From: Planctomycetota bacterium
Lineage (GTDB): Bacteria; Planctomycetota; UBA1135; UBA2386
Reading direction: 5' to 3'
Assembly (NCBI GenBank): GCA_020638735.1
Contig: JACKHZ010000013.1
Span: 1-64,000, forward strand
DNA length: 64,000 nucleotides
The translations under genes were made by a program, and so were the position numbers. Positions 26,156 to 34,491 of this stretch are shown piece after piece. Every line of letters starts with the position of its first letter. The first letter of the stretch is position 1. The notes under the pieces were generated by a model. It worked only from the letters and a program-made list of their open reading frames with translations, made no database searches and had not been told where the DNA came from.

Positions 26156-27886
26156 GTGACCGACCTGCACCGCCATCTGCGCGAGCGACTGCTCGCCGCA
26201 TCCGTCGACCTGGGCCTCGACGCCACCGCCGCCGCCGACCTGGTGCGCCTCGACGCGCCGAAGAACAAGGACCACGGCGACATAGCGCTCGGCGCCTTCC
26301 AGCTGGCCAAGCTCGCTGGCAAGGCGCCACCGGCGTTCGCCGCCGAGCTCGCCGCCAAGATCACGCCCGACGCGGTGATCGAGTCGTCGGCTGCAGCGGG
26401 ACCGTTCGTCAACTTCCGCTTCCGCCGCGCGGCGCTGGCGCGCGAGGTGTTGAGCGCGATCCAGTCGGACGCGGCGCCGTACGGCAAGGCAACGCCGACC
26501 GGCGAAGTGGTGTGCATCGACTTCAGCTCGCCCAACATCGCCAAGCCGTTCCACATCGGCCACATGCGCAGCACGGTGATCGGCAACGCGCTGTGTCGCA
26601 TCCACCGCCATCAGGGCGCCACCGTGCACGGCATCAACCACCTCGGCGACTGGGGCATGCCGTTCGCCAAGATGATGACGGCCTACATGCACTTCGGCGA
26701 CGAGGCCAAGCTGCACGAGAGCCCGATGCGCTACATGTTCGAGCTCTACAAGCGCTACGGCAAGGAGGCCGAGGCCAACCCCGGGCTCGACGACGAGGCG
26801 GCGAAGCGCTTCAAGGCGCTCGAGTCCGGCGTGGACAACGACGAGCGGCGCATGTGGCAGCTGCTGCGCGACGAGTCGCTGAAGGCCTTTCAGGGCCCGT
26901 ACACCAGGCTCGGCGTGACGTTCGACCACGTCACCGGCGAGTCGTTCTTCGAGGACAAGATGGAGGCGGCGATGGCTCGCGTCACCGCCGCCGGCGTGCT
27001 CGAGGAGAGCGAAGGCGCCGAGGTCGTCAAGCTCGAGGACAAGGGCATCAAGGTGCCGTGTCTCTTGCGCAAGAGCGACGGCACGACGCTCTACCACACG
27101 CGCGACCTCGCGGCGGTGTTCTACCGCGAGCAGCAGTACCACCCGAACCGCATCCTCTACGTCGTCGGCGCCGAGCAGAAGCTGCACTTCGCGCAGCTGA
27201 AGGCGGTGCTGGAGAAGATGAACGAGCCGATCGCCGCGGCGGTCGAGCACGTGCCGTTCGGCCTGGTGCTGTCGAAGACCGAGGACGGCAAGTACGAGAA
27301 GTTCGCGTCGCGCGCCGGCAACGCGGTGTTCCTCGACGAGATCCTCGACGAGTCGGTGGCGAAGGTGCGCCAGGTCATCGCCGAGAAGAACCCCGACCTC
27401 GACGACAAGGACCAGGTCGCCGAGCAGGTCGGCGTGTCGGCGATCGTCTTCAACGACCTGAAGAACTCGCGCATCAAGGACGTCAAGTTCGACTGGGACG
27501 CGATGCTCGCGTTCGAGGGCGAGACCGGCCCCTACGTGCAGTACGCGGTCGCGCGCCTCAGCTCGATCCTGCGCAAGGTCGACGCGCCGGTGCCGGCGAC
27601 CGACCAGGTCGACTTCGCGCTGCTCGCCGACGCCGAGCGCGTGCTGCTGCAGATGATGGAGTTCGGCAACGCCGTGCGCCGCGCCGCCGAGCAGTCGGAG
27701 CCGAGCGTCGTGACCAGCTTCGCCATCGCGCTCGCCGGCGAGATCCACAGCTACCTCGTCGACCACTACGTCGTCGGCGCCGAACCGGCCGTGCAGCAGG
27801 CGCGGCTCGTACTGGTCGATGCCGCGCGGCGTTTGCTGACGACCGCGCTGGACCTGCTCGGCATCCCGGCGCCCGAGCGCATGTGA
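26156..27886 (+). CDS. argS: Arginyl-tRNA synthetase
   Basis: This enzyme charges tRNA-Arg with arginine in the cytosol. The 576 residues from GTG 26156 match the usual class Ia ArgRS length; the open frame extends upstream to 25529 but has no sensible start there. The N-terminal tRNA-D-loop-binding domain contains KNKDHGDIALGAFQLAK. The HIGH motif is intact at 133-136 (SSPNIAKPFHIGHMRSTVIG). The expected LYHTRDLAAVFYR and VVGAEQKLHFAQLKAVLEKM are present. The KMSKS-equivalent is degenerate, as is common in ArgRS (KFASRAGNAVFLDEIL). The C-terminal anticodon-binding domain begins near KFDWDAMLAFEGETGPYVQY and ends LLGIPAPERM. A TATCCT box lies at 26097-26102, 53 bp upstream. Confidence 0.96.
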   Translation: MTDLHRHLRERLLAASVDLGLDATAAADLVRLDAPKNKDHGDIALGAFQLAKLAGKAPPAFAAELAAKITPDAVIESSAAAGPFVNFRFRRAALAREVLSAIQSDAAPYGKATPTGEVVCIDFSSPNIAKPFHIGHMRSTVIGNALCRIHRHQGATVHGINHLGDWGMPFAKMMTAYMHFGDEAKLHESPMRYMFELYKRYGKEAEANPGLDDEAAKRFKALESGVDNDERRMWQLLRDESLKAFQGPYTRLGVTFDHVTGESFFEDKMEAAMARVTAAGVLEESEGAEVVKLEDKGIKVPCLLRKSDGTTLYHTRDLAAVFYREQQYHPNRILYVVGAEQKLHFAQLKAVLEKMNEPIAAAVEHVPFGLVLSKTEDGKYEKFASRAGNAVFLDEILDESVAKVRQVIAEKNPDLDDKDQVAEQVGVSAIVFNDLKNSRIKDVKFDWDAMLAFEGETGPYVQYAVARLSSILRKVDAPVPATDQVDFALLADAERVLLQMMEFGNAVRRAAEQSEPSVVTSFAIALAGEIHSYLVDHYVVGAEPAVQQARLVLVDAARRLLTTALDLLGIPAPERM

Positions 27887-27892
27887 GCCGTC

Positions 27893-27929
27893 GGTCCCTG
27901 ACGCGCGACGTGAGCGCGACTAGCGGACC
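27893..27929. terminator. Nested inverted repeats between convergent genes
   Basis: An outer GGTCC ... GGACC encloses CGCGC, 7-nt loop, GCGCG. The element spans the minus-strand stop at 27920-27922 and follows argS. No T-tract. Confidence 0.3.
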
Positions 27930-28927
27930 ACCAGCACCTTGGCGCCGCGCCCGCCGCCGCGGGCGAGGTCGTTGAGCGCGCGGTTGGCTTCGGCGAGCGG
28001 GTAGAGCGCGACCTCCGGGCGCAGCGGCACGGCCGCGGCGAGCGCGAGGCAGTCGCGGATGTCCGCGCGGGTGACGTTGGCGACCGAGCGGATCTCGCGC
28101 TCGTGCCACAGGTGCCGGCCGTAGTCGAGCTGCAGCAGCTCCTGCTTGTCGCGGTCGTCCTTGCGGATCGCGTTGATCACCAGCCGACCGCCCGGGCGCA
28201 GCGCGGCCATCGCCGCGACGACGGGCTTCCACGCCGGGGTGGTGTCGATGATCGCGGCCGGCGGCGTCGGCGGCCGTTCGCTCGTGTCACCGGCCCATGC
28301 AGCGCCGAGTCCGCGCGCGAACTCGCGTTCGGCGGCGCTGCGGGCGAACACGAACACGGGGCTCCGCGGGTAGCGATGCCGCGCCATCTGCAGCACGAGA
28401 TGCGCCGACGCGCCGAAGCCGGTCAGGCCGAGCGGCTCGCCGTCGACGAGCCCGCACGCCGACAGCGCCCGGTAGCCGACCGCGCCCGCGCACAACAGCG
28501 GCGCCGCCTCGGCGTCGGAGAACACCTCGGGGATCGCGAACGCGCTGTTCGCCGGCGCAGTGACGAACTGCGCGTAGCCGCCGTCGACGTCGCGACCGGT
28601 GGCGACGAAGTCCGGGTCGAGGTTCTCCCGTTCGCCGTGCGCGTCCCACAGCCAGCCGATGCCGACGCGGTCGCCGACGCGGTGCGCGGCGACGCCGTCG
28701 CCGAGGGCGACGACGCGCCCGACGATCTGATGCCCGGGCACGACCGGCAGCCGCGGCGGCGGCGTGCGCCCCTCGAGGATGTCGAGCTCCGTGCGACAGA
28801 CGCCGCACACCGACACCTCGACCAGCACCTGCCCGGCGCGCGGCTCGGGCCGTTCGCGCTGCGTCGGCCGCAGCGGCTCCGGCTGCTCGTCCAGCGCCGC
28901 GATCCCGCACAGGCACATCGCCAACAT
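27920..28927 (-). CDS. Zinc-type alcohol dehydrogenase family protein lacking the structural zinc site
   Basis: The 335-residue medium-chain dehydrogenase/reductase starts at the ATG at 28927. Catalytic zinc ligands appear present: Cys in VCGVCRTEL, His in VPGHQIVGRV and Cys in APLLCAGAVGYRAL. Cofactor-binding glycines are in GLTGFGASAHLVLQM. The chain also matches the TIGR02822-like group at EIRSVANVTRADIRD and YPLAEANRALNDL. In that group the loop after GW(L/I)G carries four structural-zinc Cys. Here it is shortened to GWLWDAHGERENLDPDFVAT with no Cys at all. An NAD(P)-dependent alcohol or aldehyde reaction is inferred; the substrate is unknown. No SD is present, but a TACGCT box lies 6 nt upstream. 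Confidence 0.85.
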   Translation of the reverse strand: MLAMCLCGIAALDEQPEPLRPTQRERPEPRAGQVLVEVSVCGVCRTELDILEGRTPPPRLPVVPGHQIVGRVVALGDGVAAHRVGDRVGIGWLWDAHGERENLDPDFVATGRDVDGGYAQFVTAPANSAFAIPEVFSDAEAAPLLCAGAVGYRALSACGLVDGEPLGLTGFGASAHLVLQMARHRYPRSPVFVFARSAAEREFARGLGAAWAGDTSERPPTPPAAIIDTTPAWKPVVAAMAALRPGGRLVINAIRKDDRDKQELLQLDYGRHLWHEREIRSVANVTRADIRDCLALAAAVPLRPEVALYPLAEANRALNDLARGGGRGAKVLVVR

Positions 28928-28933
28928 GCCCCG

Positions 28934-28939
28934 AGCGTA
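28934..28939 (-). promoter_or_regulatory. Candidate -10 box of a leaderless transcript (TACGCT)
   Basis: On the minus strand TACGCT ends 6 nt before the ATG at 28927. No Shine-Dalgarno sequence is seen. Confidence 0.3.
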
Positions 28940-29126
28940 TCCGGTCAGGCTCCCCCAGCCATCGACGTCGCGCCGGCACCGGACGGCCGGGCGCGCGACC
29001 GCCCCGCGCACGGGAATCTCGCCCGCGGGGTACGATCGGCGGTCACCTCCGGGCGCCCTCGGGATCTCGACGAAGACCGCCCGCTGCCTCCGCGCGCGGT
29101 CTCCCACCCCGACGATCGACGACCGC

Positions 29127-30293
29127 ATGCACCTGCGCGCATCCCTTCATCCGCTCTCCTCTCTGCAACTACTCGCCGTCGCCTGCACGTGCGCGCTCGC
29201 CCATGCACAGGCCACCTTGTCGGTCGGCCCGGGCGGCTACGTGCAGATCCGCGATGCGATCGCCGCGGCGAATCCCGGCGATCGCATCGTCGTGCAGCCG
29301 GGCACCTACGCCCACCTGGTCGTCGACAAGGAGGTGACGATCGAGGCGCAGTTCGCCGGCACGGTCGCGATCGCCTACGACCCTCAGTTCGCCGAGCCCG
29401 GCTGCCCGGGCTTCCTCTGCAGCGACGACGCGACCCGGATCCAATTGCCGGTCCCCGGACGCGCGAACCTGATCGGGCTCGACTTCCTCGACAACACCTT
29501 CTCGACGCCGCAGGGCTCCGCCTCGCACCGCGTCGTCGTGCAGCAGGGTCTGGCGACGTTCGACCGCTGCACCTTCGCCGGCAAGCGCGAAGCCGCCCTG
29601 TCGGTGCGCTTCGGCGCGGAAGCGATCCTGCAGGATTGCCTGGTGACGGCGACCGGGGCCGACGCCGTCGGCATGCTCGTCGCCGGCGGCCGCGTCTCGG
29701 CGATCGACTCGGTGTTCGTCGGCTCGTCGCAGCCGACGCTGGTGCCGCGCGCCGCCGTGGCGCTGCAGCTCGGCGTGCTGCACGGCAGCAACCTCACGCT
29801 CGAGGGCGGCGGCAACGGCGGACTCGCCATGCTGCCCCAGGGCTGGTTCTGGCTGAGCGACTCGACGCTCACAGCCAACGGTTGCCCGGTCGGCGCCGGC
29901 GGCATCGGCACGCTGGACCGCTGCCAACTGGTCGGCGGCGCCGGTTGCCCCGGCTATCCCGGCGACTGGTTGGTCGGCGTGCACCGCCCGACGCCGCTGC
30001 GGGCGGGCGCGACGTTCACCGTCGACTACCGCACCGAGCCCAACGAATTCGTCGCCGTGTTCGCCAGCCCGTTCCCGCGCCAGAACATGTCGGCGCTGAT
30101 CGACACCGTCAGCTGGCTGGACGCCGGCGGACTGTTCCTCGCCGACGTGGTCGTCGCGGACACCCAGGGCAATGCGACCGCGGGCTGGTCGATTCCGTCC
30201 GGCACCGTCGGCCTCTCGCTGTGGCTGCAGGGAGTGAGCGGCTTCACCTTCCCGCTGCACGCCAGCCCCGCCGTCGGCGGCGTCGTGAACTGA
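29127..30293 (+). CDS. Secreted parallel-beta-helix protein
   Basis: The 388-residue product starts at the ATG at 29127, chosen because it begins a signal peptide (LQLLAVACTCALAHAQ); the open frame extends upstream to 28764 without one. The mature part starts with the pectin-lyase-fold signature SVGPGGYVQIRDAIAAANPG, followed by DRIVVQPGTYAHLVVDKEVT. Short rungs with alternating hydrophobic residues continue to about residue 280 (HRVVVQQGLATFDRCTFAGK). A C-terminal beta module of ~100 residues follows (SWLDAGGLFLADVVVADTQG), similar in style to those of other secreted proteins here but lacking the final SNAL. No lyase catalytic residues could be assigned. It is divergent from the dehydrogenase gene. 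Confidence 0.8.
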   Translation: MHLRASLHPLSSLQLLAVACTCALAHAQATLSVGPGGYVQIRDAIAAANPGDRIVVQPGTYAHLVVDKEVTIEAQFAGTVAIAYDPQFAEPGCPGFLCSDDATRIQLPVPGRANLIGLDFLDNTFSTPQGSASHRVVVQQGLATFDRCTFAGKREAALSVRFGAEAILQDCLVTATGADAVGMLVAGGRVSAIDSVFVGSSQPTLVPRAAVALQLGVLHGSNLTLEGGGNGGLAMLPQGWFWLSDSTLTANGCPVGAGGIGTLDRCQLVGGAGCPGYPGDWLVGVHRPTPLRAGATFTVDYRTEPNEFVAVFASPFPRQNMSALIDTVSWLDAGGLFLADVVVADTQGNATAGWSIPSGTVGLSLWLQGVSGFTFPLHASPAVGGVVN

Positions 30294-30330
30294 CTGCTCG
30301 AGTGTGCGCCGCCCCCGCACATCCGCGCAG

Positions 30331-33255
30331 TCAGTACCCTCGACGCTCGGTGGCCGGCCCCGGCAGGACCACCGCGCTGACGCGCCCCTCGACGATGTGC
30401 ACGGTCTGCACGGCCCCGCGCGGCGTCGCCCGCGTGCGGTCGTCGACGCCCAGGAGCTGCACCTCATAGGCGCCGGGCAGCAGGTCCAGCTGCAATCGCC
30501 CACCCGCCGGCGCGCCGACCTGCCCGAGCGGATAGACCTGCGCGCGCCCGTCCGCGTCGGTCGCCTGGATCTGCACCGCCAGGCGCATCGGCTCCGTGAC
30601 CCGCGCTGTCGAGGCATCGACCAACAGCTGGCCGAGCTCGGGCACGTGCACGTCCACGACATCCTGGCCGGGTGCGCAGCGCGTCGCGAAGGCGCGCCCG
30701 CCGACGTAGGCGGTCACCGCACCGCCGCCAGGATCCATGCGGTCGAAGTAGTAGTTCTCGCCGCGCGCCGCGGCCCGCAGCAGCCCGCCGTCCTGGCTGG
30801 CGGCTTCGACGTGGCAGCCGCGCACCGCCGCTCCGCCGGGACGCAGCACACGAACGCGCAGCACCCGCGCCGGCCGCAGCGTCAGCGCGAGCGCTTCGCC
30901 ACCCGGCTGGACGGTGGTCGCGCGCGTGAACGACGCGAACAGCGGGTGGTCGACGATCAAGCGTCCCGTGCAGGGTGTCGCCTGCGCCGCGCCGAACGCA
31001 AAGCACCCGTCGATCCCCGAGCGCGCGACGGCGACGTGGTCGTCGCACTCCAGCCGCACGTCGGCGTTGGCCACCGGCCGCCCGTCCTCGCTGCGCACGC
31101 ACCCGCGCAACTCGTAGAGCGGCTCGGGCACGCGGAGCTCGACGACGCCGATGCGCGACCCGTTCGGCGCGACGACGTCCTGTCGGGCGACCACCCTGCC
31201 GAGCGCGTCGCACACGCCGAGGTGCAGCATGACGCCCGGCACCAGCGAGGGCAGCTCGACGCGACCATCGGCGTGCGGGTCGGCGAACGAGCGGAACGGC
31301 TCCGAGGACTCCGCCCGCGGCGACGACTCGTCGAGGGCGAACGGCACCCGATCGGCTTCGACGCACAGCCTCAGTCCGCGCGTCGGATCTCCCGGCCGCG
31401 CCACGATGACGACGTCGAGGCCGTTGCCGGCCATCAGCGTCACCGTCACCTCCGCCGCGTCTTCCAGCGGCGCCGCGCCGGTGCGGAAGCCGCGCGCCTG
31501 GACCGCGACGTGGTCGGCGTTGCGCGGCCGGAAGGCGAAGCGCAGCACCCCCGCGTCGTCGGTCTCGCCGCGCAGCAGCGCGCCGTCCGCCGCCGGAACG
31601 GCGACCCGCGCCGCGGCGATCGGCCGCCCGTCCCGGTCGCGGACGCGCACGCAGAGCGGCGCGCCGAGCTCGAACGTGCCGATCTCGATTTGCTCGCTGT
31701 CCGCGCCGAGCGCCAGCTCCTGCTCGAGGATCGTGCCGCCGCCCGGCGCGGCGACGATCAACCGGATCCGACTGCCGGCTTGCTCGAGCGAGCGACCGAC
31801 GCCGAGCTCGAAGCGACCGTCGACGTCGCTGACCGCGTTGGCGGCGGCGGTACCGAACGACGACCACCAGACCGCCTGCACGGGCAGACCGGCGACCGGC
31901 GCGCCCGCGCACGTCAGGCAGCCGCGCACGAACACCGGCGGGATCGCTTCGAGGCGCAGGTCTTCGCGCGGTTCGAACAGGATCAGCGACGATCCCACGC
32001 CGCCGCGCTCGACGCCGCGCGGGCCGCGCACCGTCCAGCCGTCGGCGAGCGTGATGCGCCCGCTCCAGCTGTCCGGCAGGCCGCGGATCGCGAACGCCCC
32101 GTCGCCCGCGAGCGGCACGACGATGCGATCGGGCGTGATCCCGAGCTCCTGCAACACCTCCAGGGCGTCGTCCGAAACCCGCGCCGCCCACTGCCCGATG
32201 CGGTCGTGGTGCAGGTGCAGCGTCGTCGCGCTGCCCGCGGGCATCGTCGCCGTGCCGGCGAGGCGCGCGCCTGCGGCGAACACGAGGCGGCGCGTCGCGA
32301 CGGGCCACGGCCAGACGCTCGGCATCGCGCCTTCGGCCGCCAGCAGCAGCTCTTCCGTACCCGGCGGCGGCGCTGCGACGAGACCGGCGTCATCGCTGAC
32401 CGAGCGCGACAGCAACCGCCCCTGTGCCAACGCCATCGCGGTCACACCGGGCGCGGCGCGCCCCGCCTCGTCGACGACCCGCACGCCGTCCGAGGCCACG
32501 GAGTCCGGCAGCGTCGCAGCGACGCGCTCCAGCTGTTCGGTCCCGTCGAGGCGCGCGACGCGTTCGTCGGTGGCCACCGAAGGTGACGTCGGCGCCGCGT
32601 CCGGCCCGGGCGGCATCACGGCCCAGGCACCGAGCAAGACCGCGAACAGCGCTGCCGCGAGCAGCAGCTTGCCGGCCAGCGTCACGGCCGGGGCAGCCAC
32701 GATCGGCGCCGGCTCACCGTGCGCGAGCCACGCGACGCGCCACGCAGCGAAGCCGCCGACTCGTCCGGCGCCGAGGCGTTCGCGCAGCATCTGCAGGCCG
32801 CGCGAGACCCGCTTGCGCGCCGCGACCGGCGAGATGCCCTGGCGACAGGCGATCTCTTCGCCGCTCAGGCCATCGAGGAAGCGCAGCAACACCGCCGATC
32901 GGTAGGGTTCTTCGAGGTCCATCACCGCGACCATCAGCTCGCGATGCACCTCGCCGCGGGCGAGCACGTCGAGGGTGCTGTCGACGACCGGCGCGCGGGC
33001 CACGTGCTGTTCGCGGCGCGTGCGGCGCCGCTCCGTGCGCACGACGCGTCGGATGCGGTTGCGCACGACGGCAGCCAGCCAGGCGCGCCAGTTGGTGCGC
33101 AGGAACGAACGTGGCTGCTGGCGGGCGGCGACCCATGCCTCCTGCACGACGTCGTCGACCTGCGCTTCGTCGGCGAGCAGTCGGCGCGCCAGCTCGCGGA
33201 CCCAGACGAGCTCCTGGAGCAGCTGCGCGTCGGGGTTGGCGGCGTCGTCGGTCAT
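30331..33255 (-). CDS. ECF sigma factor fused to a transmembrane segment and extracytoplasmic carboxypeptidase-regulatory-like domains
   Basis: One uninterrupted 974-codon frame from the ATG at 33255. Residues ~12-80 are sigma region 2 (LLADEAQVDDVVQEAWVAAR, then NWRAWLAAVVRNRIRRVVRT). Residues ~105-162 are region 4 with a helix-turn-helix (GLSGEEIACRQGISPVAARK). Residues ~191-214 are a single transmembrane helix (AGKLLLAAALFAVLLGAWAV). The remaining ~760 residues are repeated beta-sandwich modules of CarboxypepD_reg type (FVRGCLTCAGAPVAGLPV, LCVRVRDRDGRPIAAARV, LRGCVRSEDGRPVANADV). The predicted topology is sigma inside and sensor outside, with no separate anti-sigma gene adjacent. Release by proteolysis is a hypothesis. 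A TATCCT box lies 39 bp upstream (33295-33300). It is divergent from the HEAT gene at 33412. Confidence 0.85.
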   Translation of the reverse strand: MTDDAANPDAQLLQELVWVRELARRLLADEAQVDDVVQEAWVAARQQPRSFLRTNWRAWLAAVVRNRIRRVVRTERRRTRREQHVARAPVVDSTLDVLARGEVHRELMVAVMDLEEPYRSAVLLRFLDGLSGEEIACRQGISPVAARKRVSRGLQMLRERLGAGRVGGFAAWRVAWLAHGEPAPIVAAPAVTLAGKLLLAAALFAVLLGAWAVMPPGPDAAPTSPSVATDERVARLDGTEQLERVAATLPDSVASDGVRVVDEAGRAAPGVTAMALAQGRLLSRSVSDDAGLVAAPPPGTEELLLAAEGAMPSVWPWPVATRRLVFAAGARLAGTATMPAGSATTLHLHHDRIGQWAARVSDDALEVLQELGITPDRIVVPLAGDGAFAIRGLPDSWSGRITLADGWTVRGPRGVERGGVGSSLILFEPREDLRLEAIPPVFVRGCLTCAGAPVAGLPVQAVWWSSFGTAAANAVSDVDGRFELGVGRSLEQAGSRIRLIVAAPGGGTILEQELALGADSEQIEIGTFELGAPLCVRVRDRDGRPIAAARVAVPAADGALLRGETDDAGVLRFAFRPRNADHVAVQARGFRTGAAPLEDAAEVTVTLMAGNGLDVVIVARPGDPTRGLRLCVEADRVPFALDESSPRAESSEPFRSFADPHADGRVELPSLVPGVMLHLGVCDALGRVVARQDVVAPNGSRIGVVELRVPEPLYELRGCVRSEDGRPVANADVRLECDDHVAVARSGIDGCFAFGAAQATPCTGRLIVDHPLFASFTRATTVQPGGEALALTLRPARVLRVRVLRPGGAAVRGCHVEAASQDGGLLRAAARGENYYFDRMDPGGGAVTAYVGGRAFATRCAPGQDVVDVHVPELGQLLVDASTARVTEPMRLAVQIQATDADGRAQVYPLGQVGAPAGGRLQLDLLPGAYEVQLLGVDDRTRATPRGAVQTVHIVEGRVSAVVLPGPATERRGY

Positions 33256-33411
33256 GTCGAGGGCTCGGCGGAGCGGGGATGCGTCGGCGAAGCGAGGATA
33301 GAGCCCGCGGCGCCCGCCGTGTGACCGGGCGAAACGCCGCCTTCGCGACCTCCGGGTCGCGGCGAACCGCCTCGCCTCGTCACACGCCCGTGCCGTCGGG
33401 ATCAACCGGGC

Positions 33412-34467
33412 ATGACCCCTCGCCACCCCTCGGCCCGCCTCCTCGTCGTCGCCGCCGCCGCGTGCCTGCTGCCCGCGACCACCATCGCCCAAGAGCCCGC
33501 GCCAGCGTCGCCGCCCGCTGCCGCCGAACCGCATCAGGTCGTGCTCGACGACGGCGAAGTGCTGGTCGGCAGCATCGAAGAGGTCACCGGCACCCGCGCC
33601 AAGGTGCGCCTCGCCGACGGCCAGGTGCGCATGATCGACGTCCGGCGGATCACCCGGACGGTGCGCGGCGATGCGGTCGCGTTCGTCGCCGCGAAGACGG
33701 TGGAGCGGCCGCCGTCGCCGACCGCCGCCGCAGCGGTTCGCGAGCTGCGCGCCGGCGAGGAGGTGCCGCTCCCGAACCTGCTGCAGGCGACCGACCCGCT
33801 GTGCGTCGAGGTGCTCGGGCAGCTGCGGGAGCTGGCGGGAGACTCGCGGCGCCCGGTGCGGGTGCAGGCGGTGCGCGCGCTGACCTTCGCCGCCACCGTC
33901 GACGCGCTGCAGGCGGCGTTCGCGGCGGCCGAAGAAGACGCGGCGCTGCTCGACGAGATCGCCCGCTGCGCGAGCACCGGCAGCGCGCTCGCGGCGATCG
34001 ACGGCAGCGGCGGCCTGACGGCGCTGATGCGCTGCCTCGGCAGCCGCGACAAGAACGTTCGCGCCGGCGCCGCCTGGATCGGCGTGCACCTCGGCGCAGA
34101 GGCAGCCGTGCCGGTGCTGCGCACCTTCGTCCGCGACGGCGACCACCACCTGCGGGAGTCGGCGGCCATGGCGCTGGCCGAGCACGGCGACGACGCCGGG
34201 GCAGCCGTGTTGATCGACATCGCGCGCCGCAACAGTTCGCCGGCGATGGCCGCCAACCGCGACGCCGACGCCGCGACCCGCGACGCGGTGGCGAGGGCCT
34301 GCCGCCGCGAACGCCTCGCCGCCATCGAGCTGCTCGGCCGCCTGCGCTGCGCCAAGGCGCGCGCCGCGCTGCAGCAGGTGACGAAGCAGCGCCAGGCCGA
34401 CGACGAAGTACGCGCCGCGGCCGCCGCCGCGCTGGCGCGCATCGCCGACGCCGACAGCGGACGGTGA
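33412..34467 (+). CDS. Secreted HEAT-repeat protein
   Basis: The 351-residue product has a signal peptide (MTPRHPSARLLVVAAAACLL, then PATTIAQ). Residues ~45-85 form a small beta domain (VVLDDGEVLVGSIEEVTGTR) resembling an SH3/Sm-like barrel seen in planctomycete secreted proteins. The remaining ~230 residues are HEAT-type helical repeats (VRVQAVRALTFAATVDALQA, VRAGAAWIGVHLGAEAAV, LRESAAMALAEHGDDAGAAV). It probably acts as a protein-binding scaffold outside the cytoplasm. It is divergent from the sigma-fusion gene with a 156-bp shared upstream region, so it could belong to that regulon; this is inference from position only. Confidence 0.8.
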   Translation: MTPRHPSARLLVVAAAACLLPATTIAQEPAPASPPAAAEPHQVVLDDGEVLVGSIEEVTGTRAKVRLADGQVRMIDVRRITRTVRGDAVAFVAAKTVERPPSPTAAAAVRELRAGEEVPLPNLLQATDPLCVEVLGQLRELAGDSRRPVRVQAVRALTFAATVDALQAAFAAAEEDAALLDEIARCASTGSALAAIDGSGGLTALMRCLGSRDKNVRAGAAWIGVHLGAEAAVPVLRTFVRDGDHHLRESAAMALAEHGDDAGAAVLIDIARRNSSPAMAANRDADAATRDAVARACRRERLAAIELLGRLRCAKARAALQQVTKQRQADDEVRAAAAAALARIADADSGR

Positions 34468-34491
34468 CCCGGCCGAACGCGCCTTCGCGGC

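Noticed and set aside
26096..27766. A 556-codon minus-strand open frame over argS
   Set aside because: argS has clear family motifs on the plus strand; the antisense frame shows none.
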